DNA of 64,000 nt, from NCBI GenBank assembly GCA_965242805.1, contig CBDETD010000002.1:2356001-2420000 (forward strand), written 5' to 3'. The translations under genes were made by a program, and so were the position numbers. Below, one piece after another: positions 27,746 through 36,540 of this stretch; position 1 is the stretch's first letter, and each line of letters begins with the position of its first letter. The DNA comes from JANQEU01 sp965242805. GTDB taxonomy: Bacteria; Bacteroidota; Bacteroidia; Cytophagales; Cyclobacteriaceae. Under the pieces are notes generated by a model. It ran no database searches, was not told the DNA's origin, and saw only the letters and a program-made list of their open reading frames with translations.

Positions 27746-28351
27746 ATGGCTTTTGAATTACCAGACTTACCCTATTCACATGATGCATTAGAACCACATA
27801 TAGATACCCGCACTATGGAAATTCACCATGGAAAGCACCATGCCGCTTACGTTTCCAAATTGAATGGTGCAATTGAGGGAACTGATATGGCAAATAAATC
27901 TTTGGATGATTTGATGAAAGAGAACTCGGACAATGGAGCTGTTAGGAACAATGGAGGTGGACATTGGAATCACAGCTTGTTTTGGACAATCATGAGTGGT
28001 GATGGTGGAGGAGAACCAAGTGGAGCACTTGCCAATGCGATCAATGATGCTTATGGTTCTTTCGATAATTTTAAGACAGAGTTTAGTAATGCTGCCGCAA
28101 CTCGCTTCGGATCGGGATGGGCATGGTTATGTGTTCACCCAGGTGGAAAAGTGGAAGTTTGCTCAAGCGCTAACCAAGACAACCCGTTAATGCCTAACGT
28201 TGGATGTGGAGGAACCCCCATATTAGGTTTAGATGTGTGGGAACATGCATATTATTTGAATTATCAAAATCGTAGACCAGATTATATCGCAGCTTTCTTC
28301 AACGTAATCAATTGGGATGAAGTAAGTAAAAGATACGAGGCAGGAAAATAA
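27746..28351 (+). CDS. Superoxide dismutase, Mn/Fe family (Mn-like)
   Basis: A 201-residue cytoplasmic SOD. The metal ligands are present: HHGKHHAAYV near residue 26, GGGHWNHSLFW near 74 and DVWEHAYY near 163. GGGHWNH and the Gln in SANQDNPLM follow the Mn-type rather than the Fe-type pattern, though cambialistic use of both metals is possible. It is monocistronic and ends in a strong terminator. Confidence 0.95.
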   Translation: MAFELPDLPYSHDALEPHIDTRTMEIHHGKHHAAYVSKLNGAIEGTDMANKSLDDLMKENSDNGAVRNNGGGHWNHSLFWTIMSGDGGGEPSGALANAINDAYGSFDNFKTEFSNAAATRFGSGWAWLCVHPGGKVEVCSSANQDNPLMPNVGCGGTPILGLDVWEHAYYLNYQNRRPDYIAAFFNVINWDEVSKRYEAGK

Positions 28352-28376
28352 TAAAATACCTGTCTGAAAAGTTTGG

Positions 28377-28404
28377 AAGTCCGGGCATAGTCTCGGACTT
28401 TTTT
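28377..28404 (+). terminator. Rho-independent terminator of the SOD gene
   Basis: AAGTCCG at 28377-28383 pairs with CGGACTT at 28394-28400, followed by a T-tract. Confidence 0.9.
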
Positions 28405-28414
28405 AATTTGCAGG

Positions 28415-28918
28415 GTGATCAAGAAAATTCTAAGGGGATTCAAAAAGTCATTGGGAGAAGACTACCTTCCCTATCTAAATCACGCATGTAGGGTTTACGA
28501 ATACTCGTTGATCCTTTTACTCCAAAAGGAAAATAAAAAATTAGCGATTGCAGCAGCGTTCCATGATCTCGACATTTGGGCCAAGGGAACTATGGACTAT
28601 CTCAATGGATCTTCAGAGTTGGCTATTGATCACTTGAAAAGATATGAGACTTCTTTACTCGTGGATGAAATGAAGTTCATTATCGAGAACCACCATAAAT
28701 TAAATCGTATCAAAGGTAATATGGAGGCCGAAGCATTCCGTAAGGCAGATTTGGTTGATCTAACCGGTGGTTTCATTAAGTTCAATATTCCAAAATCAAT
28801 TATTCGGGAGATCGAAAACAAGTATCCCAGGTTAGGTTTTACCAAACTCGTCACTAAAAAAGTATTGAAATGGGCGATTCGACACCCTCTGAAACCATTT
28901 CCAATGATAAGGTGGTGA
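28415..28918 (+). CDS. HD-domain protein
   Basis: A 167-residue soluble protein beginning with GTG right after the SOD terminator. The HD metal residues are NHACRVYEYS (first His) and AAAFHDLDIWAKG (the HD pair), followed by IIENHHKL. These mark an HD phosphohydrolase-like fold. The substrate is unknown. It has no signal and no obvious partner. Confidence 0.8.
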   Translation: MIKKILRGFKKSLGEDYLPYLNHACRVYEYSLILLLQKENKKLAIAAAFHDLDIWAKGTMDYLNGSSELAIDHLKRYETSLLVDEMKFIIENHHKLNRIKGNMEAEAFRKADLVDLTGGFIKFNIPKSIIREIENKYPRLGFTKLVTKKVLKWAIRHPLKPFPMIRW

Positions 28919-29009
28919 TAAACTCAAGACAGAATCTTATAACGTATACTACTTTTAATTCGTAAAACGTTTAGTATTACTTTGAATAGTATTTTGAATT
29001 GATCAAAAC

Positions 29010-30383
29010 ATGGAAAAACTTATCGCTCGGTCAATATCTCTTATTGGATTAATCCTCTTATTAGCTTGTAGTGATGATGACGAGGGTAAGATTGATGATA
29101 GAACTAATCTTGAAGACTACCAATCCACCTATGATTTGATCCAGGGGGAGATATGGGATGTTAATTGCATAAGTTGCCATACTGCCGGCACCTCTTTCGC
29201 AAGACAGTCGGACCTCATTTTGACAAATGATATTTCTTATGAACAACTCATCAACCGCCCTCCAAATAATAATGCGGCCATTGAAGATGGGTTGGAGTTG
29301 GTAGGGGACGACGGATTGGAATCTCTTTACAAAAGCTTCTTGTGGGAAAAAATCAACGCTCCCGATATTGAGCACTTTTATTCAGACCATCCTGAATATG
29401 GGTCCATCATGCCCTTGGGAGGAAATTTTTTGACCTACGGTGAGCTGGAATTGATACGCGAATGGATAGTAAGCGGAGCGCCTCGTGAAGTAATAGTTGC
29501 GGATATTTCCTTGCTAGATAATAACACCAGGTTCGAGGAATTGCCATTTAAAGCTTTGAGTGTTCCTGAAAATGGATATCAATTCCACATTGAACCATTT
29601 GAAATACTCCCAAACAGAGACAGAGAAATTTTTATATATGATGAATTAAATAATGAAGAACCCATTTTCATAAATAAGGTGGAAATAACAATGGCTCCAG
29701 GATCTCACCATTTCATTCTCTATAATTTTCCCGAGACCTTGTCAGAATCCTTTCTCCCAAACCCAGGGGAGATCAGGGACGTCTATGACGAGAACGGAAG
29801 TTTCATCACTTCAACCTTGCTTACCATGCAGTTCCATCAGTTTGTTCAAGGAACACAATGGCCTAATACAACATACAAATTTCCTGAAGGGGTTGCCCTC
29901 AAACTTCCAGTAAATACAGGATTTGACATGAACAGTCATTATGCGAATAGAACTGACGAGACGATTACAGGTGAAGTTTATGCCAACATTCACACCGTTG
30001 ACGAATCCGAGGTGGAGCACATTGCCAAGATCCTTTGGTTGGATAACCAAAGCATTAATCTTCCTGCCAGACAGGTTACCACATTAAAAAGGACATTCAG
30101 ATTTACCGAGGTTCGTAATGTATTCCAATTATGGTCCCATGCACACGAGCATATGACCGAATTCAGAGTTTATATCTCCGGAGGTGAAAGTGATGGGGAA
30201 TTAGTATACTTTACCAATGACTGGGAGCATCCTCCCATATTACACATTGATCCACCCCTTGTCATGGAATCTGGAACTGGTTTTACATTGGAGGCAACTT
30301 ATGACAATGACGAAGATCGAAATATTGGGTTCGGCTTGCTGAGTACCGATGAAATGATGATGTTATTCGGGGCCTACTATTGA
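29010..30383 (+). CDS. Cytochrome c / copper type II monooxygenase-like lipoprotein
   Basis: A 457-residue lipoprotein (lipid Cys at residue 20). A heme c site CISCH at 53-57 with a candidate axial Met at 134 (SIMPLGG) forms an N-terminal cytochrome domain. Residues about 185-457 resemble the two copper domains of peptidylglycine/dopamine monooxygenase: HH at 233-234 and H310 (site H), HxH in SHAHEH at 377-381 and Met449 in TDEMM (site M). All putative copper ligands are in order. It may be a periplasmic oxygenase or an electron carrier. Monocistronic. Confidence 0.8.
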   Translation: MEKLIARSISLIGLILLLACSDDDEGKIDDRTNLEDYQSTYDLIQGEIWDVNCISCHTAGTSFARQSDLILTNDISYEQLINRPPNNNAAIEDGLELVGDDGLESLYKSFLWEKINAPDIEHFYSDHPEYGSIMPLGGNFLTYGELELIREWIVSGAPREVIVADISLLDNNTRFEELPFKALSVPENGYQFHIEPFEILPNRDREIFIYDELNNEEPIFINKVEITMAPGSHHFILYNFPETLSESFLPNPGEIRDVYDENGSFITSTLLTMQFHQFVQGTQWPNTTYKFPEGVALKLPVNTGFDMNSHYANRTDETITGEVYANIHTVDESEVEHIAKILWLDNQSINLPARQVTTLKRTFRFTEVRNVFQLWSHAHEHMTEFRVYISGGESDGELVYFTNDWEHPPILHIDPPLVMESGTGFTLEATYDNDEDRNIGFGLLSTDEMMMLFGAYY

Positions 30384-30450
30384 TTGATTTTTATCAATAT
30401 CCCTCTCACAACTATCACCCTTCCCGAAAATTCCTTTATGAAAAGGTCAG

Positions 30451-31851
30451 TTATTTTTCAATCTTCCCATATCTTGATTCCCACATCTTCTCAATTTGCT
30501 CCAAGCTTCTGCCCTTGGTTTCCGGGATAAATTTCCATGTGAATATGACGATCAGGGAAATAAAAGCTACAAATAGCAGGTAAGGCAATGAACCATTCCA
30601 AACACCCTCAACATTGGTGTTGCTTTCTGCTACCATCGGGAATGTCTGAGAAACAACATAATTGGCACCCCATTGTGCGGCGACAGCGATAGACATTCCA
30701 ACGCTTCGGACCGAGTTGGGAAACATTTCAGCAAGAACAACCCAGACAACAGGTCCCATAGACATGGCAAAAGAACCAATGAACATCAAAATACCGATTA
30801 ATGATAGCAAGCCAACCTGATCAATGAAAAGTGTAATGCCAAGAAACAGAAATCCAACTATCATGCCCAGGGATCCTGTAATGACCAATGGTTTTCTTCC
30901 CCACTTATCCACTGTAAACATGGCAAGTACTGTAAAAACCACATTTGTACCAGCCAACAATATCTGTTGAGCCAACACATCTTCCTGTCCAAAACCTAAC
31001 GCCTTTTCGAAAATATCGGCTCCATAATAAAGTACCGCATTGATCCCTGTGAATTGCTGAAGTATCGAAAATACTGATCCAATCAAAACTATAGGAAGGA
31101 CAGCTTTTTGAAATATATCTCCGAATGACAATCCCGTATCCTGCTCAATTGATTCCTTTATTTCCTTCATTTCCTTCTCTGCCATTTCAGCACCATGTAT
31201 CTTGGTCAACACATCCAATGACTCCTCCGGTCGACCTTTAAGCATCAACCATCTCGGGCTACGAGGAACGAGGAACAGTAATAAGAAAAAGAGAATACAT
31301 GGTACCAATTCAGACCAGAACATGACCCGCCAACCATAATTGAGATTATATTCTTCACCCCTGGAACTCCCAATAAAATAAGTCACCAGGAATACAATGA
31401 AAAAACCCAGCACGATGGCCATTTGATAAAGGGTTACCATTTTACCCCGTACTCCAGCTGGAGACAACTCAGCTATATACATCGGTGCATTCATTGAAGC
31501 GATACCGATGCCCAGACCACCTATCAACCTAAATGCTACCAAAAGGGGGACGGATTCCGGAACGAAAGAAGGTAATCCTGAGCCCCATGCAGATATTGTA
31601 AACAGGAGCGCGGAAACGATCAGAGACACTTTTCTACCAAACTGTTTACTTAATGGACCTGCGATCAATGCCCCCGCAAAGCAGCCAATCAATGCACTTC
31701 CTACCACCCATCCTTTCAAGGCAGCAGAAAGCTCAAAATACTTGCTGAAGTAGAATTGGGTTCCGTTGATTACTCCCGTATCATATCCAAACAGGAATCC
31801 TCCTAAGGCAGCAATGCTGCTGATCATGATTAAGTTAGCTTGTCTGCTCAT
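30451..31851 (-). CDS. Sugar porter family MFS transporter
   Basis: A 466-residue, 12-helix major facilitator of the sugar porter family (XylE/GalP-like). Diagnostic stretches: GFLFGYDTGVINGTQ in the first helix, RxGRK-type KQFGRKVSLI after helix 2, PRSPRWLMLKGRPEES before the central loop, and PETKGRSLEQIEKMW at the C-terminus. The sugar is not determinable. It is convergent with the monooxygenase-like gene; no sugar-catabolic neighbours. Confidence 0.93.
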   Translation of the reverse strand: MSRQANLIMISSIAALGGFLFGYDTGVINGTQFYFSKYFELSAALKGWVVGSALIGCFAGALIAGPLSKQFGRKVSLIVSALLFTISAWGSGLPSFVPESVPLLVAFRLIGGLGIGIASMNAPMYIAELSPAGVRGKMVTLYQMAIVLGFFIVFLVTYFIGSSRGEEYNLNYGWRVMFWSELVPCILFFLLLFLVPRSPRWLMLKGRPEESLDVLTKIHGAEMAEKEMKEIKESIEQDTGLSFGDIFQKAVLPIVLIGSVFSILQQFTGINAVLYYGADIFEKALGFGQEDVLAQQILLAGTNVVFTVLAMFTVDKWGRKPLVITGSLGMIVGFLFLGITLFIDQVGLLSLIGILMFIGSFAMSMGPVVWVVLAEMFPNSVRSVGMSIAVAAQWGANYVVSQTFPMVAESNTNVEGVWNGSLPYLLFVAFISLIVIFTWKFIPETKGRSLEQIEKMWESRYGKIEK

Positions 31852-32012
31852 GGGTCATGCTATTTTCTTATTTTCTATTGCTTGTATAGTGAGGTGATCC
31901 AAAATTTCTCCAATTCTAGATAAAAAAAACTAACTATTCCTCAAAAGAGTGTTTCAATATTTCTTTTGAAACTCATTATTCTTTTTGGTTATTACTTTTG
32001 GATGAAGGGAGT

Positions 32013-33026
32013 ATGAGAGTAATTGCATTTTTTGTTGTACTCATTTTCATTGAGGGATGTGAGCCGGTAAATCAGATCACTGCTCCTCTGGAAGGAATGG
32101 TATTGATACCCGGAGGAACTTACGAAATGGGTGCGAAATCCAAAATGGGATACAGAGACGAGTACCCAAGGCATGAGGTGGAGATCTCTTCTTTCCATAT
32201 GGACAAAACGGAGGTCACCAATGCACAATATTTTGTTTTTGTTGAGGCTACCGGATATATCACGGTAGCAGAACGCCAAATTGATTGGGAGGAGATGGAA
32301 AAAGAATTGCCTCCGGGCACTCCAAAACCCGCTGATTCCTTGCTAAAACCAGGATCATTAGTCTTCCAAATGACCGAAGGACCGGTTGACTTGAATCAAT
32401 ACTGGCAATGGTGGAAGTGGACAATCGGTGCAAACTGGAGACATCCAGAAGGTCCTGGAAGTGATATCAGTGACAGAATGGATCATCCGGTAGTGCATAT
32501 TGCGTGGGAAGATGCCAATGCCTACGCGAAGTGGGCAGGAAAACGTTTGCCAACCGAGGCAGAATGGGAATGGGCAGCGATGGGGGGTATAGACAATGCT
32601 ATCTATCCATGGGGAGATGAATCGATATCATCCTCAACCGACAAAGCAAACTTTTGGCAGGGATCGTTCCCTTATAATGACTATAAACTGGATGGGTTCG
32701 GAAGCACATCACCAGTTGGATCCTTTCCTCCCAATGGATACGGTCTGTATGATATGGCTGGAAATGTATGGGAATTATGCAGTGATCTCTACAGTGCGAC
32801 CTCCTATAAAGAGGATTTTCAAAAAGGAACGCTGAAGGACCCAAAAGGCTCCAAAGTTACTTATGATCCCATGGATCCTTATGCCAGAAAAAAACATGTG
32901 GTAAGAGGAGGGTCCTTTTTATGCAACGAAGTCTATTGCAGTGGATATCGTACCTCCCGAAGAATGCCAAAAGCCGATGATTCAGGTGCTAATCATGAAG
33001 GATTTAGATGCGTAAAAGACATCTAA
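32013..33026 (+). CDS. Formylglycine-generating enzyme-like lipoprotein
   Basis: A 337-residue SUMF1/FGE-sulfatase domain protein with a lipoprotein signal (Cys in IEGC, about residue 16). PGGTYEMGA, DKTEVTNAQYF, RLPTEAEWEWAA and NVWELCSDLY are typical. Near the C-terminus FLCNEVYCSGYRTSRR retains two Cys five residues apart, as in genuine copper-dependent FGE, whereas gliding lipoproteins GldJ/GldK lack them. So it could oxidise sulfatase Cys to formylglycine outside the cytoplasm, but no sulfatase is nearby. ATG at 32013 is preferred over a TTG at 31998. Confidence 0.85.
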   Translation: MRVIAFFVVLIFIEGCEPVNQITAPLEGMVLIPGGTYEMGAKSKMGYRDEYPRHEVEISSFHMDKTEVTNAQYFVFVEATGYITVAERQIDWEEMEKELPPGTPKPADSLLKPGSLVFQMTEGPVDLNQYWQWWKWTIGANWRHPEGPGSDISDRMDHPVVHIAWEDANAYAKWAGKRLPTEAEWEWAAMGGIDNAIYPWGDESISSSTDKANFWQGSFPYNDYKLDGFGSTSPVGSFPPNGYGLYDMAGNVWELCSDLYSATSYKEDFQKGTLKDPKGSKVTYDPMDPYARKKHVVRGGSFLCNEVYCSGYRTSRRMPKADDSGANHEGFRCVKDI

Positions 33027-33055
33027 ATGAAACAACAAACAAGTGATATTTCACA

Positions 33056-33679
33056 TTATCTTCCTAACCCGACCAACTGGTATCCAATAGAGATCTGAAT
33101 TTGTGAGTTTTTCTCTGTGGAAACACCGGCTTGATCATTTACATCAGTTAAACCCAAAACATATCTTCCATGAATATCCAGACCAAATGGCAGGTCAATT
33201 CCGGCACCTAGTGCAAGACTAATATCCGTACTGTTAATTTCATCCTTAAAATCGGTCGTAGTTGTTGCTCCAAGTATATCATCAGTTCGCTTTCCACTAA
33301 GAGCAAATCCAAATTGAGGTCCAACCTGAAGGTTGATACCTGCGATCATAAACCACTTCAACATTACTGGGACTGTCAGATAACTTAGCTTTTGTTCAAC
33401 GTTAAAAGTTTGAGTGACATCTATCTGATCAAACTCAATCTGTTGAAAGGAATATAGCACTTCCGGTTGTATTCCGATTTTGGCCACCCTGATTCTTGCA
33501 AAAGCACCTATATGATAACCACTAGAATTTTTTGTATCTGACACATTGATACCATCTTGTACACCCAGCGCATCAAATGTGGGGAAATTCAACCCTCCCT
33601 TCAATCCAACACCAAATCCCTGGGAATATGCAATGCCGGTAATAGAAATAAGAACAACTATAAGTGAGATCTTCCTCAT
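33056..33679 (-). CDS. Outer-membrane beta-barrel protein
   Basis: A 207-residue protein with a signal peptide (ending AYSQG) and the alternating glycine-rich strands of the OMP_b-brl_2 family: GFGVGLKGGLNFPTF at the mature start, VEQKLSYLTVPVMLKW in mid-protein, and INLQVGPQFGFALSG. It ends with aromatic/Leu strands suited to outer-membrane insertion. It probably acts as a small eight-stranded barrel; role unknown. Confidence 0.87.
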   Translation of the reverse strand: MRKISLIVVLISITGIAYSQGFGVGLKGGLNFPTFDALGVQDGINVSDTKNSSGYHIGAFARIRVAKIGIQPEVLYSFQQIEFDQIDVTQTFNVEQKLSYLTVPVMLKWFMIAGINLQVGPQFGFALSGKRTDDILGATTTTDFKDEINSTDISLALGAGIDLPFGLDIHGRYVLGLTDVNDQAGVSTEKNSQIQISIGYQLVGLGR

Positions 33680-33738
33680 AATTTATTTTTTAATACCCTA
33701 ACATAGCGATATTGTTTCAAATTGGGAAACCTCAGGTT

Positions 33739-34317
33739 TCAAGTATTTGATCTGGGTTTATTTTTTAGCTCCATCCTGTCTTCACTGATTTCACTTTGTG
33801 TCCAGCGAATATCATTTTCCATTACTTCCATGAAAGCCTCAAGGATCCTGGATCCTTTCTGTACCCAATCCTTTTCGTTCCTAACCGATGACATCTGCTC
33901 AAGCAATTGCTCCTGAGATTTGTAATAACGTTCAAGTTTTCGAACGTCTTTCTGATCATCCTTCAATCTTCGAACATCTGCCTTGATCTGTTTTCGAGAT
34001 TTTATTCCAACTTTTTTCAACCTTATCTCCTTTAGGTCATTAGAAACAGCAGTTTTGCTCCTACCGATCTCTATTCTGGCGGAAGTAAGTTTGCGTTTAG
34101 TTTGTGAAAGCTCCAGTTGCATAATCGAAATGATCTCCTCATGCAGGGCCGAAGCATTGGTAAGATATTGTGAATACTTGCTTTTCAATTCCGCCAGTTC
34201 CTTTCGATCACGTTCGATCGTTATTTTATCAATTTGAAGCTCTGTACTGTCAGAAGTTTGACCGTATAGGAAATGACTAAATCCAATGAGAAGAATTGTG
34301 AATGTCCGATTTCTCAT
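33739..34317 (-). CDS. Exported coiled-coil protein of unknown function
   Basis: A 192-residue protein with a signal peptide ending YGQT and an almost wholly helical, charged mature region (Lys/Arg/Glu/Leu heptads from residue 28 to 185). No catalytic motif is visible. It starts 3 nt after the threonine aldolase gene stop on the same strand, so it may be cotranscribed, though the functional link is not obvious. Likely a periplasmic structural or adapter protein. Confidence 0.7.
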   Translation of the reverse strand: MRNRTFTILLIGFSHFLYGQTSDSTELQIDKITIERDRKELAELKSKYSQYLTNASALHEEIISIMQLELSQTKRKLTSARIEIGRSKTAVSNDLKEIRLKKVGIKSRKQIKADVRRLKDDQKDVRKLERYYKSQEQLLEQMSSVRNEKDWVQKGSRILEAFMEVMENDIRWTQSEISEDRMELKNKPRSNT

Positions 34318-34320
34318 TCG

Positions 34321-35337
34321 CTAGCTAATTTTATTCAGTACATCCAGGGTTTGCTGAAGCTGATCATCATCGAAATCCAGATGTGTTACAAACCTTACCA
34401 AATCTTTACCAAAATCAACGGCATGAACATCATTTTTCTGAAGTTCATTGAGCAGCCACCCCTCTGATTTACCCTCGATAAGTTCAACAATGACAATATT
34501 CGTTTCTACTGGATAGACTTTTTGGACATAAGACAATTTTGATGCGTATTCACCTAATTGCCTCGCTCTGATATGATCTTCACTCAGTCTGTCAACATGA
34601 TTGTCCAGGGCATAGATACAGGCAGCGGCCAAATATCCAGCCTGGCGCATACCTCCGCCAAATACCTTTCTTATTCTCCTGGCTTGTTTGATCTTTTCTT
34701 TAGAACTAATGATAACTGATCCTACTGGTGCACCAAGTCCTTTTGAAAAACAGATCGAAATTGTGTCAAAAACTTTTCCGAAGTCTTTTGGACTCCTGTC
34801 TCCTTCGACGATCGCGTTGAAAAGTCTGGCACCATCCAAATGCATAGCAAGTCCCGATTCATCGCACGCATTCCTGATTGCCAATAACTCGGAGAAATCG
34901 TAGATCGCTCCGCCACCCTTGTTCATGGTGTTTTCTATACCCACCAGACGTGTTCTTGGGAAATGTACATCATCGGGGTTGATCGAATCTTTCACCATTT
35001 CTGCCGTTATACGACCTCTGTCACCTTCAAGTAATTTGGGGCTCAGCATTGAATTATACATCATCCCTCCTCCTTCATACAAGAAGATATGAGAATGTTT
35101 ATGACAGATCACTTCATCCTGCGGTTGTGTCAATACTCTTAATGAAATTTGATTTGTCATGGTACCAGATGGACAGTATAAGGCATCTTCCATTCCGAAC
35201 ATCCTGGATACCTTATCCTGCAAGGCATTTACAGTGGGATCCGTTCCAAATACATCATCACCCACCTCAGCACTCATCATCGCATCAAGCATGGCAGGAG
35301 TTGGTTTCGTTACCGTGTCACTTCTAAGGTCAATCAT
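34321..35337 (-). CDS. Low-specificity L-threonine aldolase
   Basis: A 338-residue PLP enzyme cleaving threonine/allo-threonine to glycine and acetaldehyde. The N-terminus MIDLRSDTVTKPTPAM and GDDVFGTDPTVNAL are signature; PLP Lys is in CFSKGLGAPVGS near residue 199; YCPSGTMTNQ binds the phosphate. The length is normal. It leads a short minus-strand unit with the coiled-coil gene. Confidence 0.93.
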   Translation of the reverse strand: MIDLRSDTVTKPTPAMLDAMMSAEVGDDVFGTDPTVNALQDKVSRMFGMEDALYCPSGTMTNQISLRVLTQPQDEVICHKHSHIFLYEGGGMMYNSMLSPKLLEGDRGRITAEMVKDSINPDDVHFPRTRLVGIENTMNKGGGAIYDFSELLAIRNACDESGLAMHLDGARLFNAIVEGDRSPKDFGKVFDTISICFSKGLGAPVGSVIISSKEKIKQARRIRKVFGGGMRQAGYLAAACIYALDNHVDRLSEDHIRARQLGEYASKLSYVQKVYPVETNIVIVELIEGKSEGWLLNELQKNDVHAVDFGKDLVRFVTHLDFDDDQLQQTLDVLNKIS

Positions 35338-35508
35338 TTATTTTGATGGTTCTAATCTTTGGAAATGATCTTCCAAATGTATTAGAAGTTCCAATACATA
35401 CTCATCTTTCTTGCCTGAAATATGTATTGTCTTACACGTGACATAGATAATCAATGCACATAGCCACAATTCAGGGAAAAATCAAGAGATGTGTTATTCA
35501 AGAAAAGA

Positions 35509-36045
35509 ATGCTAAGACTTTTTTCTGCCAAATTGCTTGCACTGTTATTTCTATTGATTGGGTGTTCTCAGGGACAGGATAGTTCAGTAGATTGTTCTCT
35601 GCTTACTCTGGAGGTCTCAAAAAGCGGCTGTTCGGAGGTAGACTCCCAACTAGACATCATGGTCCAAGGTGGTTCTGCCCCATACACTTTTTTTCTAAAC
35701 AATGATGTCATCTCAAATGAGGGTATTATTGAAGGTTTGGAATCCGGTACGTATAACCTGAAGATTATCGACGACGATGGATGTGAGGTCTCAAAAAACA
35801 ATATAGTAATCAATCCTTCGCTTTCGCAAGATGTGATACCGATAATCGAATTGAAATGTGCCCGGTCAACGTGTCACCTCGATACTCAGGAACCTCTCTT
35901 GGTTTCACGACTAGGAATTATTCGAGCAGCATCACGGATTGAAGATCAACTTCAACTTGGAAACATGCCCCCGAATGGCAATATCACAAAAAGTGAAATG
36001 GATGTTATTCTTGACTGGATTGATTGTGGTGCTCAAAATAACTAA
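35509..36045 (+). CDS. Cytochrome c-like lipoprotein with a Cx4CH motif
   Basis: A 178-residue lipoprotein (lipid Cys in LLIGC, about residue 17). After a SprB-type repeat region (CSEVDSQLDIMVQGG and YNLKIIDDDGC), the segment IELKCARSTCHLD has C-x4-C-H, not the usual C-x2-C-H, and GNMPPNGNITKSEMDVILDWIDCG supplies a likely axial Met. Cx4CH occurs in Bacteroidota surface lipoproteins. The ATG at 35509 was chosen; a GTG 18 nt upstream would add 6 residues. Confidence 0.75.
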   Translation: MLRLFSAKLLALLFLLIGCSQGQDSSVDCSLLTLEVSKSGCSEVDSQLDIMVQGGSAPYTFFLNNDVISNEGIIEGLESGTYNLKIIDDDGCEVSKNNIVINPSLSQDVIPIIELKCARSTCHLDTQEPLLVSRLGIIRAASRIEDQLQLGNMPPNGNITKSEMDVILDWIDCGAQNN

Positions 36046-36190
36046 TAACCCTTACAGGTCTAATCAACCAGGATTTGGCAATAAGATCGCGTCCCATTCC
36101 GGCTAAATTTGGTCGTCAAATCTGTCAATGATAAAGGATCTCCAAAATTCGAAGGGTTGTCATCAACCAGTTGTGAGAGAAGAAAAAAAG

Positions 36191-36218
36191 AAGGGAATCC
36201 AAAAATTTGAATTCCCTT
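36191..36218. terminator. Hairpin downstream of the Cx4CH lipoprotein
   Basis: Arms 36191-36203 and 36206-36218 pair over 13 positions with one mismatch. The T-tract is better on the minus strand (A7 on its left), so direction is uncertain. Confidence 0.5.
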
Positions 36219-36347
36219 TACTAAACCAATATGATATGAAGAGGATAATGTTCTTTTATTATAACGTAGGCACTCGTGAAAGGTTCTGCATACCAAGTAT
36301 TAATTTTTGTTAATTTCATTTGGTATTGACGTTCACAACAAGCCTTT

Positions 36348-36368
36348 ATCAAAATATTCTATTTTGAT
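36348..36368. repeat. Perfect 9-bp inverted repeat, operator candidate
   Basis: ATCAAAATA at 36348-36356, a 3-nt centre, then TATTTTGAT at 36360-36368. It lies about 145 nt before the promoter of the 36541 operon. Confidence 0.45.
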
Positions 36369-36493
36369 CACCCCGTCCGGGTACATTAAGAAAATATCAA
36401 TAACTGTGCCAATTAGTGATAGCAATTAAGAAAACGCTTGATTTATATAATTCTTTTAAAAATGTTACAAAACTGAACACCTTTTTGTCCGAA

Positions 36494-36520
36494 TTGAAGT
36501 CCTCATTTGAACTAACTTTG
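36494..36520 (+). promoter_or_regulatory. Promoter of the epimerase-CBS operon
   Basis: TAACTTTG at 36513-36520 is an exact TAnnTTTG element, 20 nt before the ATG. TTG at 36494-36496 (16-nt spacer) or at 36485-36487 (25 nt) may serve as -33; neither spacing is ideal. Confidence 0.65.
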
Positions 36521-36540
36521 CCGTCCAAATCCCAAAGTGA

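Larger units (their letters stand above)
36046..36540. other. Long intergenic region, 495 nt, upstream of the sugar-phosphate operon
   Basis: No convincing gene. Short ORFs at 36060-36296 (minus) and 36128-36313 (plus) have no recognisable domains. It holds a hairpin at 36191-36218, an inverted repeat at 36348-36368 and a promoter near the 3-prime end, so it is best read as a regulatory spacer. Confidence 0.6.

Noticed and set aside
30383..30398. ATTGAT/ATCAAT hairpin after the copper protein gene
   Set aside because: Six AT-rich pairs and no T-tract; likely chance in AT-rich sequence.
33726..33740. Hairpin GAAACC/GGTTTC at the end of the coiled-coil gene
   Set aside because: Short stem overlapping the stop codon and no T-tract on the minus strand; too weak to call a terminator.
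36060..36296. Minus-strand 78-residue ORF in the long spacer
   Set aside because: No recognisable motif, no signal and no neighbour on the same strand; a decayed fragment cannot be excluded but is not supported.
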